A DNA stretch of 58,733 nt from CAZKNF01 sp964554105. Lineage in GTDB: Bacteria > Bacteroidota > Rhodothermia > Rhodothermales > VXPQ01. Of the stretch, positions 35,424 through 45,724 are shown piece after piece. The notes below the pieces were generated by a model. The model worked only from the letters and a program-made list of their open reading frames with translations. It searched no databases and was not told the DNA's origin. Every line of letters starts with the position of its first letter. Positions within the stretch are counted from its first letter, which is position 1. The position numbers and the translations under genes are program-made. The stretch is from NCBI GenBank assembly GCA_964554105.1, contig CAZKNF010000015.1, forward strand, positions 1 to 58,733, written 5' to 3'.

Positions 35424-37103
35424 TTAGAGTCCCGAACTGCCACCTATCATCGGGAGGTCAATGCCGCGTGCGCGGCCGGTCTCGATAGCCAGATCATACC
35501 CGGCATCAGCATGACGCATCACGCCGGTTCCAGGATCGGCGTTGAGCACACGATCGAGGCGCCGGGCCGCCTGCTCGGTGCCGTCCGCCACGCACACCAT
35601 TCCGGCATGAATCGAGTATCCGATCCCCACTCCGCCGCCGTGGTGAATAGAGACCCAGCTCGCGCCGCACGCGGTGTTCAGCAGCGCATTGAGGAGCGGC
35701 CAGTCGGCGACGGCGTCGGATCCGTCCGCCATATCCTCCGTCTCGCGATTCGGTGAAGCAACAGAACCGGAATCGAGATGATCGCGGCCGATTACGACAG
35801 GCGCATCGATCTTCCCCTTCTCTACGAGCCAGTTAAACCGTGCGCCCATTTCGGCGCGTTCGCCGTACTCGAGCCAACAAATGCGCGCAGGCAGACCCTG
35901 AAAGCGGACTTTCTCCTGGGCCTGCTCGATCCACCTTTTCAGGGACTCCTTTTCCGGAAAGGCCTCGAGGAGCGCAGCGTCCGTGACGGCGATGTCATGG
36001 GGATTCCCGGAGAGCGCCACCCACCGGAACGGACCGGCTCCGCGGCAGAATAGCGGTCGAATGAACGCCGGAACGAATCCCGGGATCTTGAAGGCTTCCT
36101 TCATGCCACGATGATCGGAAACCTGGCCGCGGAGATTGTTGCCGTAGTCGAACGTGACTGCTCCTTTCTCCTGCAGGTCGAGCATGGCACGGACATGCGT
36201 CTCCATCGAATCGAGCACGGCCTCTTCGTATGCATCGGGATCATTTTTGCGAAGCGTGTCTGCACGCTCGAGCGAAAAGCCCGCCGGAATGTACCCGACT
36301 TTCAGGTCGTGCGCGGCTGTTTGATCGGTGACGATATCGGGAGCAATGTCACGACGCACGATTTCCGGAAGGATTTCAGCGACGTTTCCGACGAGACCGA
36401 CGGACAACGGCTCCTGCTGGGCGCGCGCCTCGAGCACCCGTTCGACCGCCTCGTCGAGATTCTCGACCATCGCGTCGCAATATCCCGTCTCGACCCGCCT
36501 CCTGATTCGAGCAGCATCGACGTCGATGCCGAGAAAGGCGGCTCCGTTCATTGTAGCGGCTAGCGGCTGCGCACCACCCATGCCGCCGAGTCCGGCCGTG
36601 ACGACTATTCGGCCGGAGAGCGTGCCCCCGAAATACCGGCGTGCGCATTCCGCGAACGTCTCGTAGGTCCCCTGAAGGATGCCCTGAGTGCCGATATAGA
36701 TCCAGGATCCGGCCGTCATCTGGCCGTACATCATTAAGCCTGCGGCTTCGAGGCGGCGGAATTCGTTCCAGTTCGCCCAGCGGGGAACGAGATGGGAGTT
36801 CGCAATGAGCACACGCGGTGCGTCCTCGTGCGTACGAAACACGCCGACGGGCTTGCCGCTCTGGACGAGGAGCGTCTCGTCATCTTCAAGACGACGAAGC
36901 GTCTCAATGATTTTGCGGTAGCATTCCCAGTTTCGCGCCGCCTTTCCCGCGCCGCCGTAGACGATGAGCTCCGAGGGCTTCTCGGCCACGTCCGGATCGA
37001 GATTGTTCATGAGCATCCGCAGGGCGGCTTCCTGATGCCAACCTTTGCAGATAAGCGCAGGGCCTCGCGGCGCGCGAATCGTCTCCCGGTCCGTCGTCTC
37101 CAT
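35424..37103 (-). CDS. hutU: urocanate hydratase
   Basis: A 559-residue NAD-dependent enzyme converting urocanate to 4-imidazolone-5-propionate. The core motifs GQMTAGSWIYIGTQGILQGT, GGMGGAQPLAATMNGA (NAD-binding region) and the C-terminal RICWLEYGERAEMG and SIHHGGGVGIGYSIHAGMV are all present. Length is normal for the family. It is the first hut gene, 27 bp after the yceH stop, so the hut genes may be expressed from a promoter further upstream (yceH or the UlaG-like gene). No HutC-type repressor is seen in the window. Confidence 0.97.
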   Translation of the reverse strand: METTDRETIRAPRGPALICKGWHQEAALRMLMNNLDPDVAEKPSELIVYGGAGKAARNWECYRKIIETLRRLEDDETLLVQSGKPVGVFRTHEDAPRVLIANSHLVPRWANWNEFRRLEAAGLMMYGQMTAGSWIYIGTQGILQGTYETFAECARRYFGGTLSGRIVVTAGLGGMGGAQPLAATMNGAAFLGIDVDAARIRRRVETGYCDAMVENLDEAVERVLEARAQQEPLSVGLVGNVAEILPEIVRRDIAPDIVTDQTAAHDLKVGYIPAGFSLERADTLRKNDPDAYEEAVLDSMETHVRAMLDLQEKGAVTFDYGNNLRGQVSDHRGMKEAFKIPGFVPAFIRPLFCRGAGPFRWVALSGNPHDIAVTDAALLEAFPEKESLKRWIEQAQEKVRFQGLPARICWLEYGERAEMGARFNWLVEKGKIDAPVVIGRDHLDSGSVASPNRETEDMADGSDAVADWPLLNALLNTACGASWVSIHHGGGVGIGYSIHAGMVCVADGTEQAARRLDRVLNADPGTGVMRHADAGYDLAIETGRARGIDLPMIGGSSGL

Positions 37104-37130
37104 GTCGCTCCCCCTTCCCGTACACCCGAC

Positions 37131-37793
37131 CTATTCGAATTGCCTGCGGAAGCTCTCGAAGGCGTCGGTCAGCTCGTCGATCTGTTCTTGCAGCAACTCC
37201 ATCTTTTCTTCGAGATTGCCGACACGACCCTCAAGGGTCACGTTCCCACCCGCAGCCTGCACGTCGTCCTCTTTCGGGTCTCCGGCGAACAGATGGCCGT
37301 AGCGAGCTTCTTTTTGGCCGGGTCTCTTTGCCAGATGAACCACAAGCGGTGGGCTGCGATCGGCGAGCGATTGGAGCACGTCTTCCACTTCATCCAGTGA
37401 ATCGAACGAATGCATGCGGCTCGTCCGAGTGCGCACCTCGCCGAGCGTTTCCGGTCCGCGAAGCATCAGCGAAGCGAGCACCGCCAGCATCGGCTCCTCC
37501 AAATTCATGACCTCTGACAGCGCATGCCTGTATTTGTCGGCCCTCGTGTGCGAGCTAGACGCATGTCCGACGAGGCGCTTTCGCTGCAGCGAGTCGAGGG
37601 CCTCGATCACGTCCGACTCGTCGTATGCAACGACAGGATTTCGATTTGACTTCTGATTACATGCCGTCGTGAGCGAATTCAGCGTCATCGGATAGTAATC
37701 CGGCGTACTGAGCTCTTTCTCTATCAAACAACCTAACACCCGAACCTCGCGAGCATTCAGGTTGAGGGGGTCTTTCGCTGCGTCGAATCCCAT
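37131..37793 (-). CDS. yceH: YceH family protein (DUF480)
   Basis: A 220-residue cytoplasmic protein. Two winged-helix domains: the first holds LNAREVRVLGCLIEKELSTP and YYPMTLNSLTTACNQKSNRNPV, the second LAVLASLMLRGPETLGEVRTRTSRM. A C-terminal coiled coil (about 185-220, LEEKMELLQEQIDELTDAF) follows. The start is ATG 37793 (MGFDAAK), where family similarity begins; the longer frame to 37934 is not conserved. The molecular role is unknown. It sits between the UlaG-like gene and hutU, with gaps of 38 and 27 bp. Confidence 0.92.
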   Translation of the reverse strand: MGFDAAKDPLNLNAREVRVLGCLIEKELSTPDYYPMTLNSLTTACNQKSNRNPVVAYDESDVIEALDSLQRKRLVGHASSSHTRADKYRHALSEVMNLEEPMLAVLASLMLRGPETLGEVRTRTSRMHSFDSLDEVEDVLQSLADRSPPLVVHLAKRPGQKEARYGHLFAGDPKEDDVQAAGGNVTLEGRVGNLEEKMELLQEQIDELTDAFESFRRQFE

Positions 37794-37831
37794 CGGTTTC
37801 GTTCGAAAGTAGTCGGCCCGGCTGCCGGCCT

Positions 37832-38632
37832 CTAAAAGGGTACTTCCTCCGTGTATCCACCTACCCAAACTCTCAGGCCGGGATACTTCGCCGCCACGTA
37901 CTCCATGAATAAATACGGATCTTCGGCGTTCCAATCGAACATATCGTAGTGCGCCGGTACGGCCATTTGCACGTCGAGCCCGCCAACCAGATCCGCCGCT
38001 TCTTGATAGGTCATATTGCCGTCGATGTCATCGCGAAATCGCTTCGCGTCGCGCCCGTTTATGGGCACAAAAGCTACATCGAGAGCGAATTGTTTCAATC
38101 GCGCCTGAAGCCCCTCCCACCAGACCGTGTCGCCGGCGTGATACACCGTCTTTCCGGCGCCTTCGATCACGTATCCTAGGAAGGGAAATAGGCCGTCGTC
38201 GGTGCGATTGAAGAACTCGTGCGCCCCTTTGACGGCGTGAAACCGAAGATCTTCAACCGGCGCAGATTCCTCGTCGTTCAAGAGCACGAGCCTGTCTTGA
38301 GGGACGCCGAGCGAGCGCATTCGTTCGCCGTGGGCAGACGGCGCGACGAACCGGGCACCTGTGTGCTCGGCCAGCCCCGGAATCGCCGCCGGGTCGATAT
38401 GATCTAGATGATCGTGGGTGCACGCGACGACATCGATGAGGCCGGCAGCATCCGCCGGCTCGAACAGCGGCGGTACGTTCCGATCCTCGAGTTCGGTCAG
38501 GAACGGGTCGACGAGAACGCGGGTCTCCCCGATCCGGATGATAAACGTATGCTGGCCCAGCCACCAGAACGCTGCCGCCGCATCACTGGATTGGATGGAT
38601 TCAAATAAGTCGGCGCCCGTCAGCAACCCCAC
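37832..38632 (-). CDS. UlaG-like MBL-fold metal-dependent hydrolase
   Basis: A 266-residue metallo-beta-lactamase-fold protein. The metal motif is TH73-D-H75-L-D77-H78, followed by a conserved HAGDT and PAHYDMFDWN near the C-terminus, the set found in UlaG-type (L-ascorbate-6-phosphate lactonase-like) proteins. The GTG start (38632) overlaps the DUF1080 stop by one base (TAGTG), implying translational coupling. A UlaD/HPS-like decarboxylase is two genes upstream, which makes a sugar-phosphate lactonase role attractive, but other phosphoesterase or lactonase roles are possible. Confidence 0.82.
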   Translation of the reverse strand: MGLLTGADLFESIQSSDAAAAFWWLGQHTFIIRIGETRVLVDPFLTELEDRNVPPLFEPADAAGLIDVVACTHDHLDHIDPAAIPGLAEHTGARFVAPSAHGERMRSLGVPQDRLVLLNDEESAPVEDLRFHAVKGAHEFFNRTDDGLFPFLGYVIEGAGKTVYHAGDTVWWEGLQARLKQFALDVAFVPINGRDAKRFRDDIDGNMTYQEAADLVGGLDVQMAVPAHYDMFDWNAEDPYLFMEYVAAKYPGLRVWVGGYTEEVPF

Positions 38633-39405
38633 TATAGCCTGCGAATTTTAATGTTGCGGAACCAGACCGGATCGCCATGATCCTGCAGTGCGATGTGGCC
38701 CTCATCCACCGTCCCGTAGTCCGGATAATCCGTCCACTTGCTGTCGGCGAGCCGCTCCTGAAATTCGTCGCTGCCCAGCTCGTACTCGATGATGTTCGTG
38801 CCGTTGAGCCAGTGCTCGACGCGGCCATCGTCCACGACGATGCGCGACTCATTCCACTCGCCGGCAGGGCGCGTCACATCCGTATCCGGACCATAGACGT
38901 CGTACGCGGCGCCCGCGGTTCGATCGGGTCCGTTCTCGGCATCGGCATGACATGTATTATCGAGGAGTTGATACTCCGGGCCGGTCTCCCAGGCTGTCTC
39001 GCGTCCTTCGGCTTCTTCGGCGAGGTAAATGACACCGCTGTTGCCGCACTCACCGATCTTCCAATCGAATGCCAGCTCAAAATCCTCGTACACGTCCGGG
39101 GTCATGATGTCTCCGCCGGAGCCGGGCTCGTCCGGATCGAAATGGATTGCCTGATCGTCGACGGTCCATTTGCCGGAGATGCTGTCCGTGTTGAATCCTC
39201 GCCAGTTCGCGAGGCTTTGTCCATCGAACAGGAGATCCCACCCCTCCTCTTGCTCTGCGGAGGTGAGCACATTAATAGAATCGTCCTGTGCGGCTTCGGT
39301 GCCGGCGCCTTCGATGAGGTCGGTCTCGCGTCCTTCGCAAGCGGCGAGCGTACAGACGAGAAGCGTGGAAAATATGATGGAGGGTATCGCGTTCGATCGT
39401 TTCAT
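38632..39405 (-). CDS. DUF1080 lipoprotein (3-keto-disaccharide hydrolase-like)
   Basis: A 257-residue lipoprotein with lipobox TLAACEGR (Cys23). The DUF1080 fold follows a 30-residue linker: GWDLLFDGQSLANWRGFN, SGKWTVDDQAIHFDP, DFELAFDWKIGECGNSGVIY, a GPEYQLLDNTCH segment and EWNESRIVVDDGRVEHWLNG, ending IALQDHGDPVWFRNIKIRRL. This is closer to the classical DUF1080 pattern than the copy at 894-1673. It likely acts in the periplasm on oxidised sugars or glycosides. It is translationally coupled to the UlaG-like gene. Confidence 0.88.
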   Translation of the reverse strand: MKRSNAIPSIIFSTLLVCTLAACEGRETDLIEGAGTEAAQDDSINVLTSAEQEEGWDLLFDGQSLANWRGFNTDSISGKWTVDDQAIHFDPDEPGSGGDIMTPDVYEDFELAFDWKIGECGNSGVIYLAEEAEGRETAWETGPEYQLLDNTCHADAENGPDRTAGAAYDVYGPDTDVTRPAGEWNESRIVVDDGRVEHWLNGTNIIEYELGSDEFQERLADSKWTDYPDYGTVDEGHIALQDHGDPVWFRNIKIRRL

Positions 39406-39498
39406 CGCATGGACTCGAATGATTGCTGGGAATTCGCGGCTCGACTGCCAGGAGTAATATACGGCTCGGGTGTTGCAACGCCACGGCGGGCAATCGGA

Positions 39499-40200
39499 TC
39501 AACCTACGGGAATATCCCCGTACGCATGCACGCGCTCACAGATCTCGCGCAGCACGCCCTCGACGTCTCCTTGAGCTGCCTGAAACGCGTGCGCATCGAT
39601 GGCAAGCGGCGCTCCGATAACGACGATAGGTGCTCCATACGACGGCGCGTCGACGGCCTCTTCCAGGGTCAATCCGCCGACTGCCTGGACGGGCACTGGA
39701 ACGGCATCGACGATCTCCCGAAGCTTCACGAGCGGGCCATCGACGGACTCGCCGCGCTCCCTTCGCACCGTCCGGTAATCGTATCCGACGTGATGAATCA
39801 CGATATCGCAACCCGCCTCCGCGATGAATCGAGCGCCCTGGACCGGATCGGGCATTCCCAGATTGTCTCCCATCACCTGCACGCCGAAATCGCGCCCCGC
39901 CTGCACGACGAGTTCGATGGTTTCGCGATGGGCCTGACCCATCACGACGACGTGGCTGGCGCCGGCGCGGGCCATTAGTTCGACCTCCAGCCATCCGCCA
40001 TCCATCGTCTTCAGATCGACGATGATGGGAATGTCGGGGTAGCGTTCTCGCAAAGCTCGCACGCCATGCATGCCTTCGGCGATCACGAGGGGTGTTCCAA
40101 CCTCGAGCCAGTCAACCCCCGCTCTCACGGCCATCGCGGCCGTCTCGAGCGCCTCGGAAATCGTGGTGACGTCAAGCGAAATTTGAACGACAGTTTTCAT
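39499..40200 (-). CDS. HUMPS-family decarboxylase/aldolase (3-hexulose-6-phosphate synthase or UlaD-like)
   Basis: A 233-residue TIM-barrel protein of the orotidine-5'-phosphate decarboxylase superfamily. The signature D62-L-K64-T-M-D67 is intact; other family features are VDWLEVGTPLV near residue 30, HHVGYD (about 140), VPVQAVGGLTLEEA and IVVIGAPLA. Within this group lie 3-hexulose-6-phosphate synthase (formaldehyde fixation) and 3-keto-L-gulonate-6-phosphate decarboxylase (ascorbate use); sequence alone as read here does not separate them. Its neighbours, a UlaG-like hydrolase downstream and PPi-phosphofructokinase upstream, fit either. It starts 3 bp after the cold-shock gene stop. Confidence 0.85.
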   Translation of the reverse strand: MKTVVQISLDVTTISEALETAAMAVRAGVDWLEVGTPLVIAEGMHGVRALRERYPDIPIIVDLKTMDGGWLEVELMARAGASHVVVMGQAHRETIELVVQAGRDFGVQVMGDNLGMPDPVQGARFIAEAGCDIVIHHVGYDYRTVRRERGESVDGPLVKLREIVDAVPVPVQAVGGLTLEEAVDAPSYGAPIVVIGAPLAIDAHAFQAAQGDVEGVLREICERVHAYGDIPVG

Positions 40201-40203
40201 CCG

Positions 40204-40413
40204 CTAATCGAGCCGTCTCACTTTCTTCGCCCACAGTCCGGCCAGCGCACCTTCTACGACGAAGGACACGCGCGCACCTGCTACGGGCGTCTCGCCCTCC
40301 GGGTAATCTTCCAGCGACTTCCGATCGAATGGAATCCGATCGTCGCCGTCGTCCGGCTGGATATAGCCTTCCTCCTCTTCAACGTCGTACGAAATGACAG
40401 TCCCGCGAGTCAT
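40204..40413 (-). CDS. divergent cold-shock-domain protein
   Basis: A 69-residue protein of CspA length. It opens TRGTVISYDVEEEEGYIQPDDG, aligning with the cold-shock 'GTVKWFN..KGFGFI..DDG' pattern, and continues IPFDRKSL and GARVSFVVE. The nucleic-acid-binding aromatic residues of RNP1 (usually Lys-Gly-Phe-Gly-Phe) are largely replaced: Glu-Glu-Gly-Tyr-Ile here. The protein is strongly acidic, so RNA/DNA binding may be weak or changed. It is tightly packed between the PPi-phosphofructokinase and the HUMPS gene. Confidence 0.7.
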   Translation of the reverse strand: MTRGTVISYDVEEEEGYIQPDDGDDRIPFDRKSLEDYPEGETPVAGARVSFVVEGALAGLWAKKVRRLD

Positions 40414-40497
40414 ATTGAGCTGCCTATTTATTCGATTGCAGCGGCCAGGTGTACAACGCGGACGAGTGGTCTGTAGCCTCCTCCGCGAGCGCCGCCG

Positions 40498-41664
40498 TTA
40501 ATACAGAAACATCGGTTTGCCCATGACGTGGTGCACTTTTGGACGGTAGGCATCTACGTCGTAGAGCTCGTCGACGTCCACGCGCTTCACCCCGCTCGAC
40601 ACGTCGCTCATCGCAATGTGCGTATAGGTGCCGCTGCGAAGTGCGACCATCCGACCCCTTTCACCATTCTTGATGACGTCCATCGCCATATTTGCAAAGT
40701 TCACGCCGACCATGAGGTCGAGGGCGTCGGGCGCACCGGAGCGCATCAGATACGCCACCTGTTGATAGATGATGTTCTCTCCGGTCAGATCCTTCAGCGC
40801 CTCGCCGGTGATCATGCCGATACCGCCGAGCTTGCGGTGCCCATAGGGATCCGCCTCACCATACTCGACGACTTTGCCGCCGACCATGTGTGCGCCTTCA
40901 CTGATGGTTACCATCGAATAGTTGCTGGGGTTCGCCGTTTTATCGCGCATCAGCAGTTCTGCGAGGCGCTCGGGATCGAACGGCACCTCGGAGATGATCG
41001 CGCGGTCCACGCCCGAGAGGTATGAGCTGATCAGGCTCGTTTCACCTGAGTTCCGGCCGAACAGCTCGACCACCGCGATTCGCTCGTGGGATCCTACACT
41101 GGTTCGCAGCTGGTGGATGAATTGGACGCTCCGCGTCACCGCCGTTCCGAATCCGATGCAGTAATCCGTGCCGAAAACGTCGTTGTCCATGGTCTTGGGG
41201 ATTGCGACGACCGGAAATCCTTCCCGGTGCAGCCGCTCGCCAAAGCTGAGCGTGTCGTCGCCGCCAATGGGAATCAGCGTATCTATGCCGAGATGTTCGA
41301 GGTTCTCCAGAACGTGCGGCGTGAAATCGCGTGGTCTCGGATCCTTTCCCTCTGCTTCGAGATGTTCGGGGTCCTTCAGATATTCCGGGACGTCGTAAGG
41401 CGCCACGCGACCGGGATTCACGCGGCTCGTATGGAGTACGGTTCCACCCGTACGATCGATTGTACGGACCGCCTGCTTGTCGAGCTTCATCGTGTACCGC
41501 TCGATCGACTTCGGATCGTCCTTATTGATCCAGAGAAGCCCGCCCCATCCGCGTCGAAGCCCGATGACTTCGTGTCCCTGATCGATGGCGCGGTAGGCGA
41601 TCGCTTTGATGCACGGATTTAGCCCGGGTACGTCACCTCCACCCGTGAGAACGCCAATCTTCAT
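40498..41664 (-). CDS. pfp: 6-phosphofructokinase, probably PPi-dependent
   Basis: A 388-residue PFK-A superfamily enzyme. The donor site reads G134-G-D-D137, with Asp where ATP-PFKs have Gly (GGDG), and P156-K-T-M-D160 with Lys where ATP-PFKs have Gly (PGTIDND). Both substitutions are the established marks of pyrophosphate-dependent PFK. NPGRVAPY, SGETSL and a late GGIGMITGEAL fit the family. The reaction interconverts fructose 6-phosphate and fructose 1,6-bisphosphate, reversibly with PPi. It heads the long minus-strand array and is divergent from the DUF1549/DUF1553 gene. An aldolase (fbaB) is at 53670. Confidence 0.9.
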   Translation of the reverse strand: MKIGVLTGGGDVPGLNPCIKAIAYRAIDQGHEVIGLRRGWGGLLWINKDDPKSIERYTMKLDKQAVRTIDRTGGTVLHTSRVNPGRVAPYDVPEYLKDPEHLEAEGKDPRPRDFTPHVLENLEHLGIDTLIPIGGDDTLSFGERLHREGFPVVAIPKTMDNDVFGTDYCIGFGTAVTRSVQFIHQLRTSVGSHERIAVVELFGRNSGETSLISSYLSGVDRAIISEVPFDPERLAELLMRDKTANPSNYSMVTISEGAHMVGGKVVEYGEADPYGHRKLGGIGMITGEALKDLTGENIIYQQVAYLMRSGAPDALDLMVGVNFANMAMDVIKNGERGRMVALRSGTYTHIAMSDVSSGVKRVDVDELYDVDAYRPKVHHVMGKPMFLY

Positions 41665-41832
41665 ATCTGAAAACTCCTTCTTTAACGTTTAAGTGATCTG
41701 CTGTGTGGGGCCGTTTTCAGGCCCGTCTTAAGGTACGGGAATCCGGAATAGAGAATCGAGTGCGGTAGTTCGGGAAATCTTGCAGCGTAGCATCTTGTTC
41801 GCCAGAGAGCGACTGCGTAATTTGATGATTCG

Positions 41833-44265
41833 ATGAACTTCCACATGTCCCCGGCTTTCGTGCAGTGTTTTCCTATTTCCATCGAGCACTTTCTGCCGGA
41901 ACGGGCGCGATCGATCATAGTGGGTGCGACGCTTCTCGTGCTGGCCGGACTCCAGCCCGCGTGCACGACGGCCGACGAGGAGCTTCCCGAGCACGTCACC
42001 TTCAACCGACACATTCGGCCTATTCTGTCGGATAAGTGCTTCACGTGCCACGGACCCGATCCGGGGACGCGCGAAGCCGATCTGCGTCTCGACATGCGCG
42101 AGGTGGCCGTCGCACGCCGTGACGGCTACAAACGCCCGGCGATCATCCCGGAAAATCCTCGAGATAGTGAGCTCGTTCGGCGCATCCACGCCTCAGATCC
42201 GGATGAGCGAATGCCGCCGCAGGATACGCGCGGGTCGCTAACAGATCAAGAGAAGGCCCTGCTCGAGCGGTGGATCGATCAGGGTGCCGAATGGGAGCCG
42301 CACTGGCTGTATGTACCCCCCGTTCGCCACACGCCTCCGACGACGAGAGCGGGCGCTCCGGCCGTCCGTGGTGCCATCGACCGGTTCGTGGTGGCCGGCC
42401 TTGAGGAAGCGGGCCTCGAACCCGCACAACAGGCCGATCCCGTCACGCTGATCCGCCGACTTTCATTCGATTTGCTCGGGATGCCTCCGGGATCGGACCT
42501 CGTGGCGTCTTTTGCCGCTGACCCGAGCGACGCCGCGTACGAACAGCTCGTCGACACGCTCCTTGCCTCGCCTCACTATGGAGAGCGGATGGCGATGATG
42601 TGGCTGGACCTCGTCCGGTTCGCCGATACCGACGGATATCATTCCGACCTCCACCGAAACGTTGCTGCCTATCGCGGCTACGTTATACGCGCATTCAACA
42701 AGAATAAGCGCTTCGATCAATTCACACGAGAGCAGCTTGCCGGCGATCTTCTCCCGCATGCCACCACTGAGCATCTCGTTGCGGCTGGATTCAACCGCAT
42801 CGGCCAGGCCACGAAGGAAGGCGGCGCGCAGCCGAAGGAATATCTCGCAAAGTATGCCGGCGACCGCGTCCGTACCGTCTCTACTACCTGGATGGGCTCC
42901 ACCGTCGGATGCGCGGAATGCCACGATCACAAGTTCGACCCCTTTACGCAGGCGGACTTCTATCGTATGACGTCCTTGTTCGCAGACGTCAAAGAGAAGG
43001 GCGTGTTTTTGAATCTAAACCGCCTCGACCCGGAAATGCCGCTCGCCGATCGTGATGAAGTGCGGCAGCTGGCCGATCTCGACCGGCAGATCACCGATGG
43101 GCGTCGCCGGAATGCTCCTGTCGAGGTCGCGCTGGCCGGGCGCGAGGAGCTGCTGGCGAAGATCCCGCACATGCTCGCTACGGAAGAGGTCGAACCTCGC
43201 CTGATGCGGGTCCTTCGACGCGGAAACTGGATGGACAACAGCGGCCCGATAGTAGAGCCCGGAGTGCCGGAGTTCCTTCCTGCACTCGAGGTGGAAGGCC
43301 GCCGCGCGACAAGACTGGATCTGGCGGATTGGCTCGTCGACCCAGAGAATCCGATGACGGCTCGTGTCTTCGTAAATCACCTCTGGGCGCGGTTCTTCGG
43401 AAATGGCCTTTCGCGCGTGCTCGACGATCTCGGTTCGCAGGGTGAATGGCCGACGCACCCGGATCTTCTCGATTGGCTGGCTCTCGAGTTCGTCGACAGT
43501 GGATGGAATGTAAAACACGTGGTGCGTCTGATCGTCACTTCGGCGACCTACCGGCAGGCGTCCGGCGCTAGCGACGAGCTCCGTCGGGTGGATCCGGAGA
43601 ACCGGCTGCTTGCGCGCCAGTCCCGCTTCAGATATGATGCCGAAGTTATTCGCGACAACGCGCTGGCCGTGAGTGGTCTGCTCGACGAGACAATCGGCGG
43701 CGAGAGCGTCAAACCGTATCAGCCGGAGGGGTACTGGTCGGAAATTCAGACGTTCGGTGCGGATGGTCCGGCCGGAACCTGGAACAGCTCCGCGGGGGCG
43801 GCGCAGTATCGGCGGGGCCTGTACACCTACTGGAAACGCTCGTTCATCCATCCTGCCATGATGGCCTTCGACGCGCCTGATCGACAGGAATGTACGGCGC
43901 AGCGAGCCCGTTCGAACACCCCGCTTCAGGCACTTGTTTTGCTCAATGATCCGTCATTCGTCGAGGCCGCACGTGTTTTCGCCGGACGAATCATTCAGGA
44001 AGGAGGTGACGAAGCGTCCGACCGGATTCGATGGGCCTTTCAGCAGGCGCTTTCGCGAGATCCGGACTACGAAGAAGCCGCTGCATTAGACGCCCTTCTT
44101 CAAGAGGAACTATCATGGTTCGAAGAGCGGGCGGACGAGGCTCGCAAATTGGCTGCGGTAGGGCAGGCTCCGGCGCCGGCCGATCTCGACGTCGTCGAGC
44201 TCGCATCGTGGACCGCTGTGGCGAGAACGCTCTTCAACACGCACGAGTTTGTGACGCGCTACTAG
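41833..44265 (+). CDS. exported haem-binding DUF1549/DUF1553 protein (PSCyt1-PSCyt2-PSD1)
   Basis: An 810-residue exported protein with a hydrophobic segment at about 28-40 and a Cys at 44 resembling a lipobox (QPACTT). Domains in order: PSCyt1 haem-binding domain (about 55-160; C69-F-T-C72-H73 in SDKCFTCHG, MPPQDTRG), DUF1549 (about 170-380; a second CAECH at 360-364 before DHKFDPFT) and DUF1553 (about 480-790; TARVFVNHLWARFFGNGL and SNTPLQALVLLNDP). Such proteins are common in Planctomycetes and some Bacteroidota and are thought to be exported redox proteins of unknown substrate. It is followed 12 bp later by the DUF1501 gene, its usual partner. Confidence 0.92.
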   Translation: MNFHMSPAFVQCFPISIEHFLPERARSIIVGATLLVLAGLQPACTTADEELPEHVTFNRHIRPILSDKCFTCHGPDPGTREADLRLDMREVAVARRDGYKRPAIIPENPRDSELVRRIHASDPDERMPPQDTRGSLTDQEKALLERWIDQGAEWEPHWLYVPPVRHTPPTTRAGAPAVRGAIDRFVVAGLEEAGLEPAQQADPVTLIRRLSFDLLGMPPGSDLVASFAADPSDAAYEQLVDTLLASPHYGERMAMMWLDLVRFADTDGYHSDLHRNVAAYRGYVIRAFNKNKRFDQFTREQLAGDLLPHATTEHLVAAGFNRIGQATKEGGAQPKEYLAKYAGDRVRTVSTTWMGSTVGCAECHDHKFDPFTQADFYRMTSLFADVKEKGVFLNLNRLDPEMPLADRDEVRQLADLDRQITDGRRRNAPVEVALAGREELLAKIPHMLATEEVEPRLMRVLRRGNWMDNSGPIVEPGVPEFLPALEVEGRRATRLDLADWLVDPENPMTARVFVNHLWARFFGNGLSRVLDDLGSQGEWPTHPDLLDWLALEFVDSGWNVKHVVRLIVTSATYRQASGASDELRRVDPENRLLARQSRFRYDAEVIRDNALAVSGLLDETIGGESVKPYQPEGYWSEIQTFGADGPAGTWNSSAGAAQYRRGLYTYWKRSFIHPAMMAFDAPDRQECTAQRARSNTPLQALVLLNDPSFVEAARVFAGRIIQEGGDEASDRIRWAFQQALSRDPDYEEAAALDALLQEELSWFEERADEARKLAAVGQAPAPADLDVVELASWTAVARTLFNTHEFVTRY

Positions 44266-44277
44266 ACACACACGGAT

Positions 44278-45720
<1,443 letters not shown>

Positions 45721-45724
45721 TAAA

